A DNA stretch of 64,000 nt from Bacillus sp. FSL K6-3431 (GCF_038002605.1 NZ_JBBOCT010000001.1:3968001-4032000); one strand, 5' to 3'. Positions 1 to 8,768 are shown, counted from the stretch's first letter. The notes: generated from the sequence alone by a model not told the origin. Numbers and translations are program-made.

Positions 1-344
1 AAATCTCTCACCAATATACCTTTCCAAGATTTTAACAAAACTTGTTAAAGCTGGGCTAATTGAATCAAGTTCTGATGCTAATGGTGGATAAAGTATAGTA
101 AGACCAGTCTCATGATATATCTTTTTTAGATGTTATACATGCTATTGAAGGGAAAACAATCTGATTTAGTTGTTCACTGGAACATGAAGATGTAAAAAAT
201 GGAGACTGTTTAATTGAAAATGTGATGATTGATGCAGAAAGAAAGATGAAAGGTGAATTAGACAAGAAATATATTGTTGATATTGCAAGAGAAATTGAAA
301 AGACAAACAATCACAAAAAAATTAACTGTGATCACTTACCTTAA
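1..344 (+). pseudogene. Broken Rrf2-family regulator, 5' truncated (copy 1)
   Basis: The stretch aligns almost base for base with the intact Rrf2 gene at 1825-2250, starting inside its helix-turn-helix. It carries a TAA where the intact copy has TAT (near 90), a one-base insertion near 105, and a further TGA near 163. The tail can still be read to a stop at 342-344. The window edge hides its start. It sits directly upstream of the intact oxidoreductase at 409, the order expected of an ancestral rrf2-oxidoreductase pair. I see this as a dead duplicate whose role is now filled by the copy at 1825. Confidence 0.85.
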
Positions 345-364
345 TTTTTTTATGTCAATTATAG

Positions 365-384
365 ACATTAAGAGTCTTTAATGT
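365..384 (+). promoter_or_regulatory. Inverted-repeat operator before the oxidoreductase
   Basis: ACATTAA (365-371) and TTAATGT (378-384) form a perfect 7-base inverted repeat around a GAGTCT spacer. The same element, with spacer GGGTCT, lies before the Rrf2 gene at 1785-1804, and a degraded version lies at about 2285-2310. Recurrence before both partners makes it a good candidate binding site for the Rrf2 protein encoded at 1825. Binding itself is inferred. Confidence 0.65.
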
Positions 385-408
385 ATTTTACTTTAGGAGG
401 AATATTAA

Positions 409-1308
409 ATGTTGTTAGATTGTGTAATTATTGGCGGAGGTCCATCAGGCTTAAATGCTTCTCTTGTTATGGCGAGAGCAAGAAAGAATCTCATCCTATT
501 TGATGAAGATAAACCTAGAAATGCTGTAACATACGAATCTCACGGTTTTATAACAAGAGATGGTATCAAGCCTTCAGAATTTAAACGAATTGCAAAAGAA
601 GATTTAATGAAATACCCAAATATATCAGTTCAAAATCAACGAGTGATTGATATAAAAAAAGAGAATCAATCTTTTATCATTCATACAGATGATGGGCATT
701 CTTATCGTTCTAGAAAGGTTATTTTATCTACAGGTCTTAGAGATGTCATGCCATGTATAGAAGGAATTCATGATTTATATGGTACGAGCTTGTTTAGCTG
801 TCCATTTTGTGATGGGTGGGAATTAAAAGATCGTCCATTAGTTGTCATTTCAGAAGATAAGCGTGCTTTTCATATGACAAAAATGATATTTAATTGGAGT
901 AAAGATCTTGTTGTTTGTACAAATGGCAAAAATATTTTCACTGATGAGCAAAAGGAAATATTAACAAAGAAAGCTATAAAAGTCATTGGACATGAAATAG
1001 AAATTTTACAAGGTGACAATGGACACTTACAAAAGATTAAGTTTAAGAATGGAAAAGAAATTGAAAGGGAAGGCGGCTTTGTCACTACTGGGCTAAAGCA
1101 AGCATCTTCATTAGCTCAAACTTTAGGATGTGCTATGAATAAGATGGGAGGAATTGAAACAGATAATTTTGGGCGTACAAATATTGAAGGGGTCTATGCT
1201 AGTGGAGATAATTCCATAATAGCCCCTGCTCAATTAATTATTGCTGCAGGTGAGGGCAGTAAAGCTGCTATTGCAGTAGTAGGTGACTTAGTGAATGAAG
1301 ATTTTTAA
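409..1308 (+). CDS. Thioredoxin-reductase-like NAD(P)/FAD oxidoreductase
   Basis: This 299-residue protein has the N-terminal FAD-binding glycine motif GGGPSGLNA, a redox CxxC centre in SCPFCDGW around residue 135, and a C-terminal FAD motif ending in YASGDN. That is the TrxB-like class II pyridine nucleotide-disulfide oxidoreductase layout at the usual length of about 300. The ATG at 409 follows a clear AGGAGG. It should be a cytosolic flavoenzyme passing electrons from NAD(P)H to a disulfide or small-molecule substrate; the partner is unknown. It is preceded by an Rrf2-type inverted repeat, so redox-responsive control by the Rrf2 protein at 1825 is likely. It need not be the housekeeping thioredoxin reductase. 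Confidence 0.9.
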   Translation: MLLDCVIIGGGPSGLNASLVMARARKNLILFDEDKPRNAVTYESHGFITRDGIKPSEFKRIAKEDLMKYPNISVQNQRVIDIKKENQSFIIHTDDGHSYRSRKVILSTGLRDVMPCIEGIHDLYGTSLFSCPFCDGWELKDRPLVVISEDKRAFHMTKMIFNWSKDLVVCTNGKNIFTDEQKEILTKKAIKVIGHEIEILQGDNGHLQKIKFKNGKEIEREGGFVTTGLKQASSLAQTLGCAMNKMGGIETDNFGRTNIEGVYASGDNSIIAPAQLIIAAGEGSKAAIAVVGDLVNEDF

Positions 1309-1351
1309 AGGTAATTATTACGTTTTATTTAAATGCTTTTAAAGAGTTGTT

Positions 1352-1615
1352 CTAAATTTCGCTTTTGAAAGTTGGTGAGGTTACATCTCTTTTCTCATTC
1401 CACAGGATTTCTGGACCTTCTATTTGTTCATAATTTGAGGATGGAATCCATTCATTCGGAATAAATGCGTCCCCATACATCTTGCAGTGTATCTGGAAAT
1501 GGTCCGATTGTTTCAAATACAGACCATGATAAAGCAGGAACTTCAAGTTGTGTTAGGTTATCAGGACACCTATAGTTGTTGCCACACCAACATAGTGATC
1601 AAGATCCCCTTTTTC
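1352..1615 (-). pseudogene. GyrI-like effector-binding domain remnant
   Basis: Read on the minus strand, the segment encodes pieces typical of the GyrI-like C-terminal domain of AraC/BmrR-type regulators: a YVGVATT-like strand, a [16 protein letters not shown] segment, then [15 protein letters not shown] followed by a terminal strand. A stop follows the first piece and a frameshift (a TGA after IYSE) separates the other two. The DNA-binding half is absent. It is a decayed regulator or standalone GyrI-like protein between the two rrf2 modules. Confidence 0.75.
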
Positions 1616-1754
1616 CACCACCCGGGCTTAAGAAAAGTTCCTGGATGCACTAAGCAGTCCTAGAATGTGTTGCTGGAAACTGTCTTTTTTTAACGAGCAG
1701 GAGATGAATAAGAGTAACAATTTGATAGGATATTGGAATAAGTGGGATAACATC

Positions 1755-1804
1755 TTGACATTGATTTCATTTTAATTTAAAAAGACATTAAGGGTCTTTA
1801 ATGT
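1755..1804 (+). promoter_or_regulatory. Promoter and operator of the intact rrf2 gene
   Basis: A consensus TTGACA lies at 1755-1760. The expected -10 region, about 1775-1783, is A/T-rich but not consensus. The inverted repeat ACATTAA-GGGTCT-TTAATGT (1785-1804) follows at once, near the probable transcription start. The layout suggests autoregulation by Rrf2. Confidence 0.55.
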
Positions 1805-1824
1805 ATATATAAAGGAGCAATATA

Positions 1825-2250
1825 ATGAAATATTCAAAAGCTACAAATTATGCTTTACACTCAATGGTTTATTTAGCTTTGACTCCAAAGGGAAAACCTA
1901 CTGGAGTAGAACATTTAGCTAAAATGCAAAACCTCTCACCAACATACCTTTCAAAGATATTAACAAAACTTGTTAAAGCAGGGTTAATTGAATCAAATTC
2001 TGGTGCTAATGGTGGATATAGTATAGTAAGACAGTCTCATGATATATCTTTTTTAGATGTAATTCATGCTATTGAAGGTAAGACAACTTTATTCAGTTGT
2101 TCGTTGGAACATGAACAACTATCTAGAAATAATGATTGCTTAATTGAGAATGTAATGTATAAAGCAGAAGAAAAGATGACAGCTGAACTAGGGAAAAAAT
2201 ATATTATTGATATTGTTAAACAAATTGAATCGAAAAAAAATTGTAATTGA
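1825..2250 (+). CDS. Rrf2-family transcriptional regulator
   Basis: This 141-residue protein starts with the typical Rrf2 winged helix (MKYSKATNYALHSMVYLA, then the recognition region LSPTYLSKILTKL and the wing GANGGY). Rrf2 proteins such as NsrR, IscR and CymR sense iron-sulfur, nitric oxide or cysteine status. Here only two cysteines, C92 and C105, occur in the region where cluster-binding members carry three, so a cluster is uncertain and thiol sensing is an alternative. The ATG follows AAAGGAG. The likely target is the oxidoreductase at 409, which shares its operator. Downstream lies a dead 5' fragment of a second oxidoreductase. Confidence 0.9.
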   Translation: MKYSKATNYALHSMVYLALTPKGKPTGVEHLAKMQNLSPTYLSKILTKLVKAGLIESNSGANGGYSIVRQSHDISFLDVIHAIEGKTTLFSCSLEHEQLSRNNDCLIENVMYKAEEKMTAELGKKYIIDIVKQIESKKNCN

Positions 2251-2331
2251 TAATTACTTCAATTACAATTTTTTATATTAATTATAGATTTCAGGGGTCT
2301 ACAAAATGGCTTTTTAAAAAAGGAAGATAAG

Positions 2332-2456
2332 ATATTGTTAGATTCGTATTTATTGGTGAAGGGTCATCTGCCTAAATGCTGCTTCACTTGTTCTCGCAAG
2401 GGCAAGTAAGAATGTCACTATATTCGATGAAGAGAAACATACAACAAACTACGCAT
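2332..2456 (+). pseudogene. 5' remnant of a second oxidoreductase copy
   Basis: This stretch matches the first 120 or so bases of the gene at 409 with many substitutions and shifted frames. Shared blocks include ATTGTTAGATT, TAAATGCT and GATGAAGA. The upstream 2281-2310 region likewise matches the operator region of the gene at 409 but has lost the palindrome. The fragment ends abruptly before the methyltransferase at 2480. Confidence 0.8.
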
Positions 2457-2479
2457 TATTAAAAAGGAGAATGAATGAT

Positions 2480-3064
2480 ATGGAGAAAAAAGAACACAAT
2501 TCTACAGAAATGAAACAATTAGCAAAAAAAATTGAATTCCTTGATAATCCTGAAAGAAGAGGAGATATCCCCCCAGAAAGGCTACTGAGTATGCTTCCTA
2601 TTAAGAAAAGTGATAATTTCTTGGATTTAGGTGCAGGTACAGGGTATATTACAATCCCAGCAGCCAAAGTCGTGGAGGGCATGGTATATGCATTAGATAC
2701 AGATTCTAATATGTTAGAGGTTGTAATTGCCAAGGCAAAAAAAGAAAATATTACAAATATCAAAACACTTAAAGGTAATATTGATGACATTCCGCTTTCC
2801 GACAATTCAATTGACTTTGCACTAGCCTCATTAGTTCTACATGAGGTTAAGCAATTATCTAGTTCATTACAACAAATTAAACAAGTGCTTAAACATGATG
2901 GATATTTTGTATGTATTGAATTTGAAAAGATAGATAATCCTACCCATAGCCATCCTAGAATTGCCTCATCCATTATGGAACAAGAAATAACGAATGCAGG
3001 ACTAAGAGTAACACAGACGATATATCCAACAGATGCGATATACATTATCATTGCAAAGAAATGA
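2480..3064 (+). CDS. Class I SAM-dependent methyltransferase
   Basis: The protein of about 194 residues has the Rossmann SAM-binding motif FLDLGAGTGY, a following acidic strand end (ALDTD) and a motif-IV-like region (FALASLVLHEV), fitting the Methyltransf_11/25 group. The substrate is not predictable. I chose the ATG at 2480 over 2471 because AAGGAG at 2464-2469 lies about 10 bases from the former and only one from the latter. It sits between the dead oxidoreductase fragment and a broken beta-helix gene. Confidence 0.85.
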   Translation: MEKKEHNSTEMKQLAKKIEFLDNPERRGDIPPERLLSMLPIKKSDNFLDLGAGTGYITIPAAKVVEGMVYALDTDSNMLEVVIAKAKKENITNIKTLKGNIDDIPLSDNSIDFALASLVLHEVKQLSSSLQQIKQVLKHDGYFVCIEFEKIDNPTHSHPRIASSIMEQEITNAGLRVTQTIYPTDAIYIIIAKK

Positions 3065-3065
3065 T

Positions 3066-3903
3066 TACGGAAAATTACAGTCACGATAATGATGGTGGTA
3101 CGTTGCTTGTATGTGCTTACGGAAGTGCAGAAACGGGAGGTGTTTATATGGAGTTTTCCGTTATAACATCAGCCAAAATGATAAATATCAGACATTTACC
3201 ATTTGTATGGTAATAATGTCCACAACATACAAATTTATAACAACGTATTTTACGTCGCACAGGGAATGAAGACCAATATGCTTGTTTCGCAAGCTGGAGC
3301 GACAGAAGTTACCCTGCGCAACAATATCTTCTATAACTTGGGATCTGGCCGATATACGAAAAAATCAAGTTGGACTTACGACCATAATATGTTCTTAGGA
3401 AATAATGTTCCCACAACTAGTGTCATCCCTGATAAGAATATGATGACTTTGGATCCTTTATTTGTTTATCCGGGGATCGGCGATAAAGGACTCGGCACTC
3501 TAGATGGTTATAAGTTGCAAGTGGACTCTCCAGCAATTGGCAGGGGAACTCTGATAAGTAATAGTGGGAGTCAGGACTTCTGGGGTAATCTGTTATCCCC
3601 TATTAGTCAAAATCGAGGAGCATATGGTGGGCAAGCAGTAAGCATTACAGTGATACGCGATTTGCTAGACTACTACCTGAAGACAGGTGATGTGAAAAAT
3701 CCACTTTATAAACAATTGAGTAATAAATTGGAACAGGCGGAGCAATTCAAAAGTAAAGGTCAAGAAAAGAAAGCTGTTAAACATATGGAAGATTTCATAA
3801 CACACTTGATAAAAATTCTATGGGAAAATTCGTGTCTGAGCAAAGCAAGAGACTACTAAATCATGACACACAAATTCTAATTGAAGATTGGTCGGAAGAA
3901 TAA
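3066..3903 (+). pseudogene. Beta-helix (pectate-lyase-like) protein with FIMAH tail, broken
   Basis: Repeated short strands (YGNNVHNIQIYNNVFYV, then a VTLRNNIFYN rung) mark a right-handed parallel beta-helix of the secreted polysaccharide lyase type. The C-terminus (about 3650-3810) resembles a FIMAH domain, with a run like LSNKLEQAEQ and then AVKHMEDF. Only the C-terminal part of the original gene remains, starting immediately after the methyltransferase. Reading frame is lost near 3145 and near 3203. A missing base near 3810 cuts the FIMAH domain; restoring it would carry the frame to a stop at 3901-3903. The longest intact piece is 3203-3859. No signal peptide remains. Confidence 0.75.
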
Positions 3904-4098
3904 TTAATAACTAATGGAATCCATAGCCTTAATGATACGGAATTCAAGAACTAAACCTGGTATATTAGTTGGAAAATAGGCAGACTTTATCCTAAAAGTA
4001 CCGATTTCCTGTACTATGTGGGTATGCCTTTTTATTTTTTTAGATAGGTAAAAAATGATCAACATTTTTTTAAAAAAACAAACTTAAATCTGCTGAAG

Positions 4099-4144
4099 AA
4101 GAATCCATTTTGATCAATCTTTTTTCAAAATGGATTCTTTTTGT
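4099..4144 (+). terminator. Rho-independent terminator
   Basis: AAGAATCCATTTTG (4099-4112) pairs perfectly with CAAAATGGATTCTT (4126-4139), followed by a T run. A close relative of this stem terminates phnA near 28,430. Confidence 0.8.
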
Positions 4145-4415
4145 TTATTGTAAAATATGGGTTTGCGAGATATTTTTGATCAAACTTTATTCCAAACCTA
4201 CAATTGTTTGTTGAGTGACAATAAAGTTGTTTAATTAGTAGCTATTTGGATCATCATCATGGCGAATGGGACGGTTAGAGGAAGCGTTAAATAGAGGTGG
4301 TGTCATGAGACTGTTATTGCTGGCCTTTTTATTATTATGGTTATTTTAAGTTCCTGCAAATTCTAGTGAATTATCGCAGTAGCGTGAAGGTTTAATATAA
4401 ATACAAATTATCAGA

Positions 4416-4466
4416 AATAGAGCATGTCCGAAGTGGATTATCAAACCGATGCATGCTCTATTTATT
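4416..4466 (+). terminator. Probable terminator hairpin
   Basis: AATAGAGCATG (4416-4426) pairs with CATGCTCTATT (4452-4462) across a 25-base loop and is followed by T-rich sequence. Confidence 0.6.
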
Positions 4467-4623
4467 GGTGTTTTTAAAGGTTATTTTCATATAGATATCG
4501 AATTATATCATGGAAGGTCCTCCAAAAGGACTAGGAATAAATTAATCAGTATCTGTGTTCGAGAAAAGCCTTTCATCAAATGCACGACATCATTCTGTTA
4601 AATGATCAAGGAGGAAGTCCTAT

Positions 4624-5307
4624 ATGCCTTTACCTATGGTTCATCTAAGTGTAGCTAAAAAGTACTTAGAACAAGAAGAAATTTCTAATGCTGGCACTAC
4701 GTTTTTTCTTGGAAATATTGCTCCTGATTCCATCCATATGCGAGCAAATATCACGAGAAAGAATAAGGACGAAACACATTTTATTGCTACAGGCGAAAAA
4801 AGTATCAATATTGATAAATTGGCGGAGCTTTATCCGAAATATATGGCTCAAAGTACTGATGTGGAATGGGAATGGTTTGTTCGTGGGTATTTTATGCATG
4901 TGTTAACAGATTGCTATTGGTTTAATAGTGTTTATCCGACATTCACCGGAAATCCAAAAGTATCGGGGAAAACACCAGCGGAAAAAAGTAGTCTGTATTA
5001 TCAAGAAACAGATCAAATTGATTTTAATCTTTTTAAACAGCAGTCGTGGCGTGTAGATGTATGGAAGGATTTAAAGAATGCCAAAAGCTTTGACTTTGGA
5101 ACATTACTAACAGCAAACGAAATCTGCCAATGGAGACAAAGAACGTTTTCCTTCTTTCAAGACCCCGCCAAAGAACCAAATACTAATCTAGTATATATCA
5201 CAAATGAAATCGTAGATAATTTTGTTAATGAGACAGTAAAACGCTTACGGGAACAGTATCAAGAGTGGGATCGAGTTTTGAACAATGAATCAAACCCTAT
5301 TAATTAA
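4624..5307 (+). CDS. Zinc-dependent phospholipase C-like protein
   Basis: The 227-residue protein opens with PMVHLSVAKKYL and continues with FFLGNIAPDSIHMR and a later histidine in YFMHVLTDCYWF. These fit the zinc-dependent phospholipase C/S1-P1 nuclease-like fold of the PF00882 family, where early and central His and Asp residues bind zinc. No signal peptide is visible, so it is probably cytosolic, as is common for short members. The ATG at 4624 follows AAGGAGG. Substrate is unknown; many such proteins are annotated only by the metal-binding domain. Confidence 0.8.
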   Translation: MPLPMVHLSVAKKYLEQEEISNAGTTFFLGNIAPDSIHMRANITRKNKDETHFIATGEKSINIDKLAELYPKYMAQSTDVEWEWFVRGYFMHVLTDCYWFNSVYPTFTGNPKVSGKTPAEKSSLYYQETDQIDFNLFKQQSWRVDVWKDLKNAKSFDFGTLLTANEICQWRQRTFSFFQDPAKEPNTNLVYITNEIVDNFVNETVKRLREQYQEWDRVLNNESNPIN

Positions 5308-5435
5308 TCTAGTTAAGCTAAAGCTTAAGGTTGTCAAGGGTGCGAAGATTTATTATTCTCTGTTTCCCATTCTAACCATAATACCTGGATCAAACCGTTG
5401 ATATATCAACATTTATAGAGGGAGAGATTTTATAT

Positions 5436-6695
5436 ATGACAATACATTCACCAAATGAACCTCTGTTGCTTGGTGAGATTGATATAAGTGCAGCAGGGGC
5501 TCGTAGTAAAATGCTTGTAGGTGACTTAAATCAGGATGGGCAAATGGAAATAGTAATGGTTCAAGCAGATGGAGGTATTGACGATCGCTATGTTCCACAT
5601 CAGGTTATTTGTTTAACAGCTTATAATTTGCAAGGTGACCTACTATGGCAGGTGGGAATGCCTGATGAAAATGCAGGTGGACCTGGTTCAGATTATCCAG
5701 CACAAATATATGATATTGATGGTGATGGGTTCAATGAAATACTTTGTGTAATGGATAAGAAGTTTCTTATTCTTAATGGACAAACTGGTGAAGTGAAACA
5801 ATCCTTTGACCTCCCAGACCAAGAGGCACATGATTGTATCATCATTGCTAATTTAACGGGAAATCCATTTCCACAGGATATTATCTTGAAAAATCGCTAT
5901 CATCAAATGTGGGCACTGGATAAGGACTTTAATGTACTTTGGGAACATAAAGGGAATATCGGACACTTTCCATGGGTTTACGATTTTGACCAGGATGGAC
6001 ATGATGAAGTGATGGCAGGTTATGATTATCTTGATCATAATGGAAGCACCTTATGGTCATGCCGAAATTTAGATGACCATGCAGACTGTATTTGGGTTGG
6101 TCATGTTGATCCAAATTTAACAGCGAATGACCCTGTAAATATTGTTGTGGGCGGAAGTGTAACCGTTATGTACGATACAGTAGGAAATGAATTATGGCGT
6201 TATGAGGGTTCCATTGAATCACAGCATATTGCATTAGGGAAGTTTCGTTCAGATCTACCGGGTTTGCAAATCGCTGGACTAGATCGTATTATTCGTGGCG
6301 ACGAAAATGGTAAAGACGGACTTTTCCTCCTAGATTGCAATGGTGGAGAAATTACTAAGGAGGATCGTAATACGAAGGGCTGGCTGACAATTATTGAAAC
6401 CATTCGTCACTGGGACGATAAACCATTAGATTATGTTTTGGCATATCGACGAGGTGGAGGAATCAATCCAACCTTATACGATGGCTATTTAAACCCGGTA
6501 GTAACTTTTCCGGTAGATGGTTATGTTATACATGCGGATCTTTTTGGTGAAGGGAAGGAGCAAGTAATTATTTATAATAATCAACGTGCTTCTATATTTT
6601 CTAATGAGGCTAGGGATTTGCACAGTAAAGGGAAAGTTAAGCCCCAGCCAAAACATTTATACAGTTCTACATTATACCCTGGTGGACAATATTAA
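5436..6695 (+). CDS. FG-GAP/VCBS beta-propeller protein, rhamnogalacturonan-lyase-like
   Basis: The 419-residue protein repeats calcium-loop-like motifs (DLNQDGQMEIV near 30, DIDGDGFNEIL near 93, DFDQDGHDEVM near 183), which mark the blades of an FG-GAP beta-propeller. The ending (QPKHLYSSTLYPGGQY) and overall pattern recall the propeller of PL11 rhamnogalacturonan lyases. The protein is shorter than those enzymes and has no signal peptide. It starts at an ATG after GGGAGAG. It may act on pectin-derived material taken into the cell or be a binding protein. The broken beta-helix gene at 3066 hints at a former pectin locus, but that link is inference. Confidence 0.7.
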   Translation: MTIHSPNEPLLLGEIDISAAGARSKMLVGDLNQDGQMEIVMVQADGGIDDRYVPHQVICLTAYNLQGDLLWQVGMPDENAGGPGSDYPAQIYDIDGDGFNEILCVMDKKFLILNGQTGEVKQSFDLPDQEAHDCIIIANLTGNPFPQDIILKNRYHQMWALDKDFNVLWEHKGNIGHFPWVYDFDQDGHDEVMAGYDYLDHNGSTLWSCRNLDDHADCIWVGHVDPNLTANDPVNIVVGGSVTVMYDTVGNELWRYEGSIESQHIALGKFRSDLPGLQIAGLDRIIRGDENGKDGLFLLDCNGGEITKEDRNTKGWLTIIETIRHWDDKPLDYVLAYRRGGGINPTLYDGYLNPVVTFPVDGYVIHADLFGEGKEQVIIYNNQRASIFSNEARDLHSKGKVKPQPKHLYSSTLYPGGQY

Positions 6696-6755
6696 AATCA
6701 CACTTAAAGTCACTTCTAGGGAATATATCGAACTTCGCGATGTAAAATGGGGGGA

Positions 6756-7148
6756 ATGCATGTGCTTATGCTTGTTATTCCTGGCGCTGGACATGCTATT
6801 TATGCAATGTGGGAAGCGGAAATCCATAAACTAGTTTGCTAGTATATTAATCTTCAAGAACCACTTAGTAGGATACCGATTGGCTTTGATACAATGGATT
6901 ATCTTCTTGATATCACAGTAAGTCCTGATCGCTCGGAATGGTCATGGAAAGATGAAACAGACTTCCATGACGCGGTAAAAGTAGGCAAGATTACTACGAA
7001 GCAGGCGGAAGCTATTAGATTGGAAGGACAAATAGCGATCAGGTTGCTTCAGGAAGATTCTTCATCATTCTACGAAACTTGGGAATACTGGTTGCCTCCA
7101 AAAGAATGGCAAATTCCAGGGATACCATTGGGATGGGATGAAATTTAA
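6756..7148 (+). pseudogene. DUF402 family protein, nonsense-interrupted
   Basis: In one frame from 6756 to 7148 the sequence encodes the C-terminal DUF402 region: GHAIYAMWEAE, then YINLQEPLSRIPIGFDTMDY, then VSPDRSEWSWKDE and a terminal WEYW motif. A TAG at 6840-6842 falls where relatives have Trp before the YINLQEP motif. The N-terminal part of the family barrel is missing. The open piece at 6894-7148 lacks a convincing ribosome binding site. DUF402 proteins resemble the FomD nucleotide diphosphatase. Confidence 0.75.
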
Positions 7149-7174
7149 TAACATTTTCAAAAGGGGGAAATTAA

Positions 7175-8005
7175 ATGGAAGTTAAGGAAACTGTCTTTTC
7201 AAATATGAATGAACACCCTGATTATGTAAGTGGTCAAAGTAAGGAGTGGTGTCAACAGTTGGCGTCGCAAACAGGAAAGTATGAGTATACTTGGAACTAT
7301 CACCATGATGGGTTAATTGCAGAGGAAGTGCTTACGACGGAATTAGCAGCTTTGATGCAAGGGAAGGTTTTGGATGTAGGATGTGGACATGGAGAATATA
7401 CAAACCAATGGGCTAGTTGTGTGGAAGAAATAGTCGGGTACGATATGACGGAAGATTTTATTGAAACGGCAAATAAAAGAAAAAAATCCAATGTCAACTA
7501 TGTTGTAGGTCGCACCCAGGATGGTTTACCTTTCCCAGATGATTATTTTGACGTAGCTTATACGAAAAAAGGTCCGACAAGTTGGTATCAAGATGGAAAT
7601 AGAATCGTTCGTCCTGGAGGTTCTTTAATATTATTTCATCCCGTTGATGGTAATGGGAAAGGTTCTGAACTAGGTGAGTGCTTTCCAGGCTTGTTCCCCC
7701 CACCTTCAAAAGGGACACCTGTACTAGATATAATCAACGAACGCCTTGATAAAAGTGGACTTATCGATATTAAGCTTCGCCACATAAAGGAAACGGTATG
7801 GATTCCTTCACCTGATGATGTCCTAACAATGAAATGTTTCGGGCAGAGTAAACAGTACACACAGTATGTTAAAGAACAGTGCTTTAACAAGATCATCGCC
7901 AATTTCGAGCGACATGCCACAACCAAAGGGATAAAGGTAACGAATTTTTATTGTTTGATTAGGGCTACAGCGACAGAAACACCAAATAATAATCTGAAAA
8001 GTTGA
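7175..8005 (+). CDS. Class I SAM-dependent methyltransferase
   Basis: The 276-residue protein carries VLDVGCGHGEYT (SAM motif I, near residue 65), an acidic strand (VGYDMTEDF) and a post-motif region LPFPDDYFDVAYT. That places it in the Methyltransf_11 group. The C-terminal 120 residues (conserved Phe/Pro-rich FPGLFPPPSK) probably form a substrate-specific cap. The ATG follows AAAAGGGGG by a good distance. It follows the dead DUF402 gene and precedes methyltransferase debris. Substrate is unknown. Confidence 0.85.
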   Translation: MEVKETVFSNMNEHPDYVSGQSKEWCQQLASQTGKYEYTWNYHHDGLIAEEVLTTELAALMQGKVLDVGCGHGEYTNQWASCVEEIVGYDMTEDFIETANKRKKSNVNYVVGRTQDGLPFPDDYFDVAYTKKGPTSWYQDGNRIVRPGGSLILFHPVDGNGKGSELGECFPGLFPPPSKGTPVLDIINERLDKSGLIDIKLRHIKETVWIPSPDDVLTMKCFGQSKQYTQYVKEQCFNKIIANFERHATTKGIKVTNFYCLIRATATETPNNNLKS

Positions 8006-8076
8006 TAATTTGATATCGACTTTAGGAGCGAAAACGTGGAAATTATTATTGGTCTGGGGATAAAGAGGCGGTATAG

Positions 8077-8323
8077 ATGCAAAGTAATAAGTTAGCTTTA
8101 GATAGAATTGTTTTTCTAGGGAGGACCCTTGAAGAGTATTTACAAATGTTTTCGCTTTCTGTAGAAAAATTGAGGGGAAAAGAGTCCTTGATTGAATGAA
8201 ATTTTACATCATATAGGTTATTTAACAGATGAAGAATTTCTAGCGGAGCATATTGATGGAGATGGTAACAAATTTTCAGCTTATCATTATTTGCTAGGCT
8301 TTATTCCGCATGATGCTCATTAA
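8077..8323 (+). pseudogene. Joined gene fragments, methyltransferase start plus unknown tail
   Basis: The open frame from the ATG at 8077 to a TGA at 8197-8199 encodes LDRIVFLGRTLEEYLQMF and a GKESL end. This resembles the N-terminus of a SAM methyltransferase family, stopping just before the SAM motif should begin. A second frame, 8192-8323, encodes a piece with GNKFSAYHYLLGFIPHDAH that I cannot assign. The junction looks like a deletion fusion of two unrelated genes. Confidence 0.45.
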
Positions 8324-8670
8324 TTAATCAATTAAAGGATTTCATCGGAAATAAAATTATTTATAGTGGGTAATTGGTAATCATAAGAATGTTTTGAATA
8401 TCGAAGACCAGGAAAAAACTTTAAAGCAGCAAAAAAACTTGGTGGCTCACAGTGCTTGCGGATAAGGAAGATGAATGAATGAAAAAGGCTATGCCAATTT
8501 TGCGGGTAGAGGCATCAGAGGGAATCGACAGCAAAACTAGAAAGGAGGCATTCAAGATAACTACTATTTGTTTGATTGGACATGGCGAAAATGCCTTTGT
8601 TACGGTATATGACGTAGCAGAAGTTAGGAGGGTAACTTCAAAAAGCGTAATATTCATTAGGTGGATGACT

Positions 8671-8705
8671 CACTGCTCTTATCTAATTAAGGGCAGTGTC
8701 TTGTT
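8671..8705 (+). terminator. Terminator hairpin
   Basis: CACTGCTCTT (8671-8680) pairs with AAGGGCAGTG (8689-8698), with one G-T pair, and is followed by TCTTGTTT. Confidence 0.65.
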
Positions 8706-8768
8706 TAGTTCATTCTGAAACTTTTAGCATACAATTTGAGTCTATTATTCAACTGTTTTACATTTAAA

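Larger units (their letters stand above)
3904..4623 (+). other. Intergenic stretch with two terminators
   Basis: It holds two strong hairpins (listed separately) and a tiny open frame near 4305 (MRLLLLAFLLLWLF then stop) that looks like a stranded signal-peptide start. The phrase TTATTGTAAAAT followed by a TGG-TTTG core at about 4146 recurs at about 12,775, also just after a terminator. I cannot assign either copy to a known element. Nothing else is recognisable. Confidence 0.5.

Noticed and set aside
2449..3084. Hydrophobic minus-strand frame opposite the methyltransferase
   Set aside because: It mirrors the methyltransferase gene, whose SAM motif and ribosome binding site are clear.
8479..8718. 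Small tautomerase-like gene
   Set aside because: Only the first few residues resemble the family; the rest does not fit and its end overlaps a terminator hairpin.
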